Positions 6,298 to 7,197 of a DNA stretch of 7,197 nt are shown one piece after another (positions within the stretch are counted from its first letter, which is position 1; each line of letters starts with the position of its first letter). A model generated the notes under the pieces. The model was not told the DNA's origin. It saw only the letters and a list, made by a program, of their open reading frames with translations, and did not search any database. The position numbers and the translations under genes are program-made. The DNA is from Bacteroidales bacterium. Lineage in GTDB: Bacteria > Bacteroidota > Bacteroidia > Bacteroidales > WCHB1-69. Location: contig JAGCRI010000089.1 in assembly GCA_017964755.1 (NCBI GenBank), forward strand, positions 1 to 7,197, read 5' to 3'.

Positions 6298-6332
6298 GAT
6301 TTTGCTGGGAATTGGAAGATATGTGAGGGAAT

Positions 6333-6347
6333 AAAGTTGTATCTTTG
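6333..6347 (+). promoter_or_regulatory. Promoter-like element before the DUF1016 gene
   Basis: AAAGTTGTATCTTTG contains the -7 match TATCTTTG (6340-6347), 45 nt before the ATG at 6393. The same 15 bases recur exactly at 6831-6845. A TTG at 6312-6314 is too far upstream (25 nt) for a good -33. Confidence 0.55.
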
Positions 6348-6392
6348 CGAGACGGTATTTGAAACGGCAAAAAACAAAAAGAACGGATTCTA

Positions 6393-6767
6393 ATGAAAAA
6401 CGATTTGGACATATTGCAAAAAGACAACCGGTTAAAGCCTTTGGTTGATAGCATTTCCGAAGCCATTCGGAATGCTCGTAAAAAAATAGCTTCGCACATC
6501 AATTCCACGATGACGGAAACTTATTGGCAAATTGGAAAATACATTGTTGAATATGAACAAGGAGGACAGTCAAAAGTGGCATACGGCACCTCCACTCTGA
6601 CTGAGTTGTCAAAGCAGCTCACAGCACGTTTCGGAAGGGGTTTTAGTAGGCCTAATCTTGTGAATATGAGAAAGTTTTACTTGTATTATCCCAATTGTCA
6701 GACAGTGTCTGACAATTTATTCGCCAATCAAATCACCAAAGCCGATACTTTACCAAATGTATCTTAA
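6393..6767 (+). CDS. Truncated DUF1016 (YhcG-type) protein, N-terminal domain only
   Basis: The 124-residue ORF matches the N-terminal DUF1016 domain: ISEAIRNARKKIASHIN (21-37), TYWQIGKYIVEYEQGG (43-58), YGTSTLTELSKQL (64-76) and FGRGFSRPNLVNMRKFY (80-96). Full-length members run to roughly 350 residues. After a linker they carry a WSHY-type segment and a PD-(D/E)XK nuclease domain, and none of this is present here. The ORF ends with NQITKADTLPNVS at TAA 6765-6767, and the next bases show no continuation in any frame I read. It is therefore either a 3'-deleted gene remnant or a stand-alone N-domain. It lies directly upstream of methyltransferase sequences, a context where DUF1016 proteins are commonly seen (restriction-modification and defence loci). 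The family call is firm; whether it is functional is doubtful. Confidence 0.8.
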   Translation: MKNDLDILQKDNRLKPLVDSISEAIRNARKKIASHINSTMTETYWQIGKYIVEYEQGGQSKVAYGTSTLTELSKQLTARFGRGFSRPNLVNMRKFYLYYPNCQTVSDNLFANQITKADTLPNVS

Positions 6768-6812
6768 AGAATGAGATTTTGTAGAAAATCGCATTTGTGC
6801 TAAAAAATTTCC

Positions 6813-6845
6813 TTTGGAATTTTGCCAAAAAAAGTTGTATCTTTG
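6813..6845 (+). promoter_or_regulatory. Strong Bacteroidota promoter of the methyltransferase region
   Basis: TTTG (6813-6816), a 21-nt spacer, then TATCTTTG (6838-6845): a full match to the -33/-7 consensus of Bacteroidota. It ends 33 nt before the ATG of the 39-codon methyltransferase relic and would transcribe both it and the methyltransferase gene starting at 7009. Confidence 0.75.
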
Positions 6846-6878
6846 TAAGTTTGTTTTAAATACATAAACTTGTGGTAA

Positions 6879-6998
6879 ATGGCGGCAAATAAGAGAGATA
6901 TAAAACCTACGGTGATAGACCTTTTCGCGGAAGCGGGAGGGTTGTCGCTTGGTTTGTATCAAGCAGGATGGGGAAATGTATTTCCCGTTGAAAACTAA
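6879..6998 (+). pseudogene. 5' remnant of a C5-cytosine DNA methyltransferase (39 codons)
   Basis: ATG 6879 to TAA 6996-6998 encodes 39 residues. They open with a short basic leader (MAANKRDIKPT) and then VIDLFAEAGGLSLGLYQAGW, ending NVFPVEN. This is the motif I region of a C5-cytosine methyltransferase (SAM-binding DxFxGxGG plus the following helix), up to the motif II acidic residue in VEN, where it stops. Everything after motif II (Pro-Cys loop, target-recognition domain) is missing. The first glycine of FxGxGG is Glu18 here, which could arise from a single G-to-A change (GGA to GAA). It has a strong promoter of its own and lies 10 nt before the start of a second methyltransferase. A relic is the best reading; a translated leader peptide coupled to the next gene is the alternative. 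Confidence 0.7.
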
Positions 6999-7008
6999 TT
7001 AGGAAAGG

Positions 7009-7197
7009 ATGTTATACGGTATTGACATATTCAGTGGTGCGGGCGGTCTCAGTTTAGGTGCTGAGATGGCTGGTGCATCCATTATGTTTGCTGTTGAAAA
7101 GGACAAGAATGCCGCAGAGACATACCGTTATAACCACAAGGATACACCAATCATTTGCGATGACATTCACAACATTGATCCATTGCAATACATCACC
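7009..7197 (+). CDS. C5-cytosine DNA methyltransferase, N-terminal part (3' end outside window)
   Basis: An open frame from ATG 7009 runs off the right edge (63 codons visible). It shows GIDIFSGAGGLSLGAEMAG (residues 4-22), an intact motif I with Asp6 and FSGAGG. FAVEKD follows, with the motif II acidic residue Glu30, then a motif III-like ICDDI (49-53). These bind S-adenosylmethionine; the enzyme would methylate C5 of cytosine in DNA, either as part of a restriction-modification system or as an orphan. The catalytic Pro-Cys motif IV and the recognition domain lie outside the window. The start is supported by the purine-rich AGGAAAGG (7001-7008) directly before it and by motif I beginning at residue 6. 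It probably shares the promoter at 6813-6845 with the relic upstream. Confidence 0.87.
   Translation, partial: MLYGIDIFSGAGGLSLGAEMAGASIMFAVEKDKNAAETYRYNHKDTPIICDDIHNIDPLQYIT

Larger units (their letters stand above)
6141..6392. other. AT-rich intergenic region between kinase and DUF1016 gene
   Basis: No gene is supported here. A minus-strand ORF (6086-6508) runs across it but has a low-complexity Phe/Ser/Lys-rich product with no motif and overlaps the DUF1016 start. The stretch carries two plus-strand -7-like elements (6257-6264 and 6340-6347) and a GC-rich hairpin (6284-6297), listed separately. The base composition is visibly more AT-rich than the housekeeping genes to the left. Confidence 0.55.

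Noticed and set aside
6086..6508. Minus-strand ORF of 140 codons between the kinase and the DUF1016 gene
   Set aside because: It overlaps the kinase start and the conserved DUF1016 N-terminus. Its product is a low-complexity Phe/Ser/Lys-rich string, as expected from AT-rich DNA.
6879..7197. One methyltransferase gene broken by a frameshift
   Set aside because: Motif I and the motif II region are each present twice. A frameshift would split a single copy and not repeat it, and the second copy has its own ATG and purine-rich ribosome site.

Overview
The window looks like a piece of a Bacteroidota chromosome, most likely order Bacteroidales. Several genes are preceded by the -7 element of that phylum (TAnnTTTG) instead of a TATAAT box. 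Leaders are very short, start codons mostly lack a strong Shine-Dalgarno sequence, and the histidine kinase has the AHQLGTP H-box that I associate with Bacteroidota. These assignments come from reading motifs; no database search was run.

Layout. At 2-178 is the C-terminal end of an Rpn-like (PD-(D/E)XK transposase/nuclease family) protein with a Gly/Lys/Glu-rich tail. About 320 bp without a gene follow, holding two inverted repeats and a promoter. A long-chain acyl-CoA synthetase occupies 499-2268 (+), followed by four heptamer repeats and a rho-independent terminator. On the minus strand lies a compact unit: pth (peptidyl-tRNA hydrolase), a nitroreductase overlapping it by ATGA, and a tRNA-Arg(CCU) only 4 nt beyond the nitroreductase stop. 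Divergent from pth is an RluA-type pseudouridine synthase (+). Its stop codon overlaps the stop codon of a convergent membrane sensor histidine kinase (4563-6089, -).

From about 6100 to the end the content changes. There is an AT-rich stretch with tandem promoter-like elements and a GNRA hairpin. It is followed by an ORF that keeps only the N-terminal half of a DUF1016/YhcG protein, then a strong promoter driving a 39-codon relic of a C5-cytosine DNA methyltransferase. A second, different C5-methyltransferase gene starts directly after the relic and runs off the window.

How it fits together. The middle is core housekeeping: fatty-acid activation, recycling of stalled peptidyl-tRNA, tRNA and RNA modification, and envelope sensing. 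Both ends carry accessory genes of nuclease or methylase type. The right end reads as the edge of a restriction-modification or defence locus that has been rearranged. The most notable observation is the tandem pair of methyltransferase N-termini, next to a DUF1016 gene that lacks its nuclease half.
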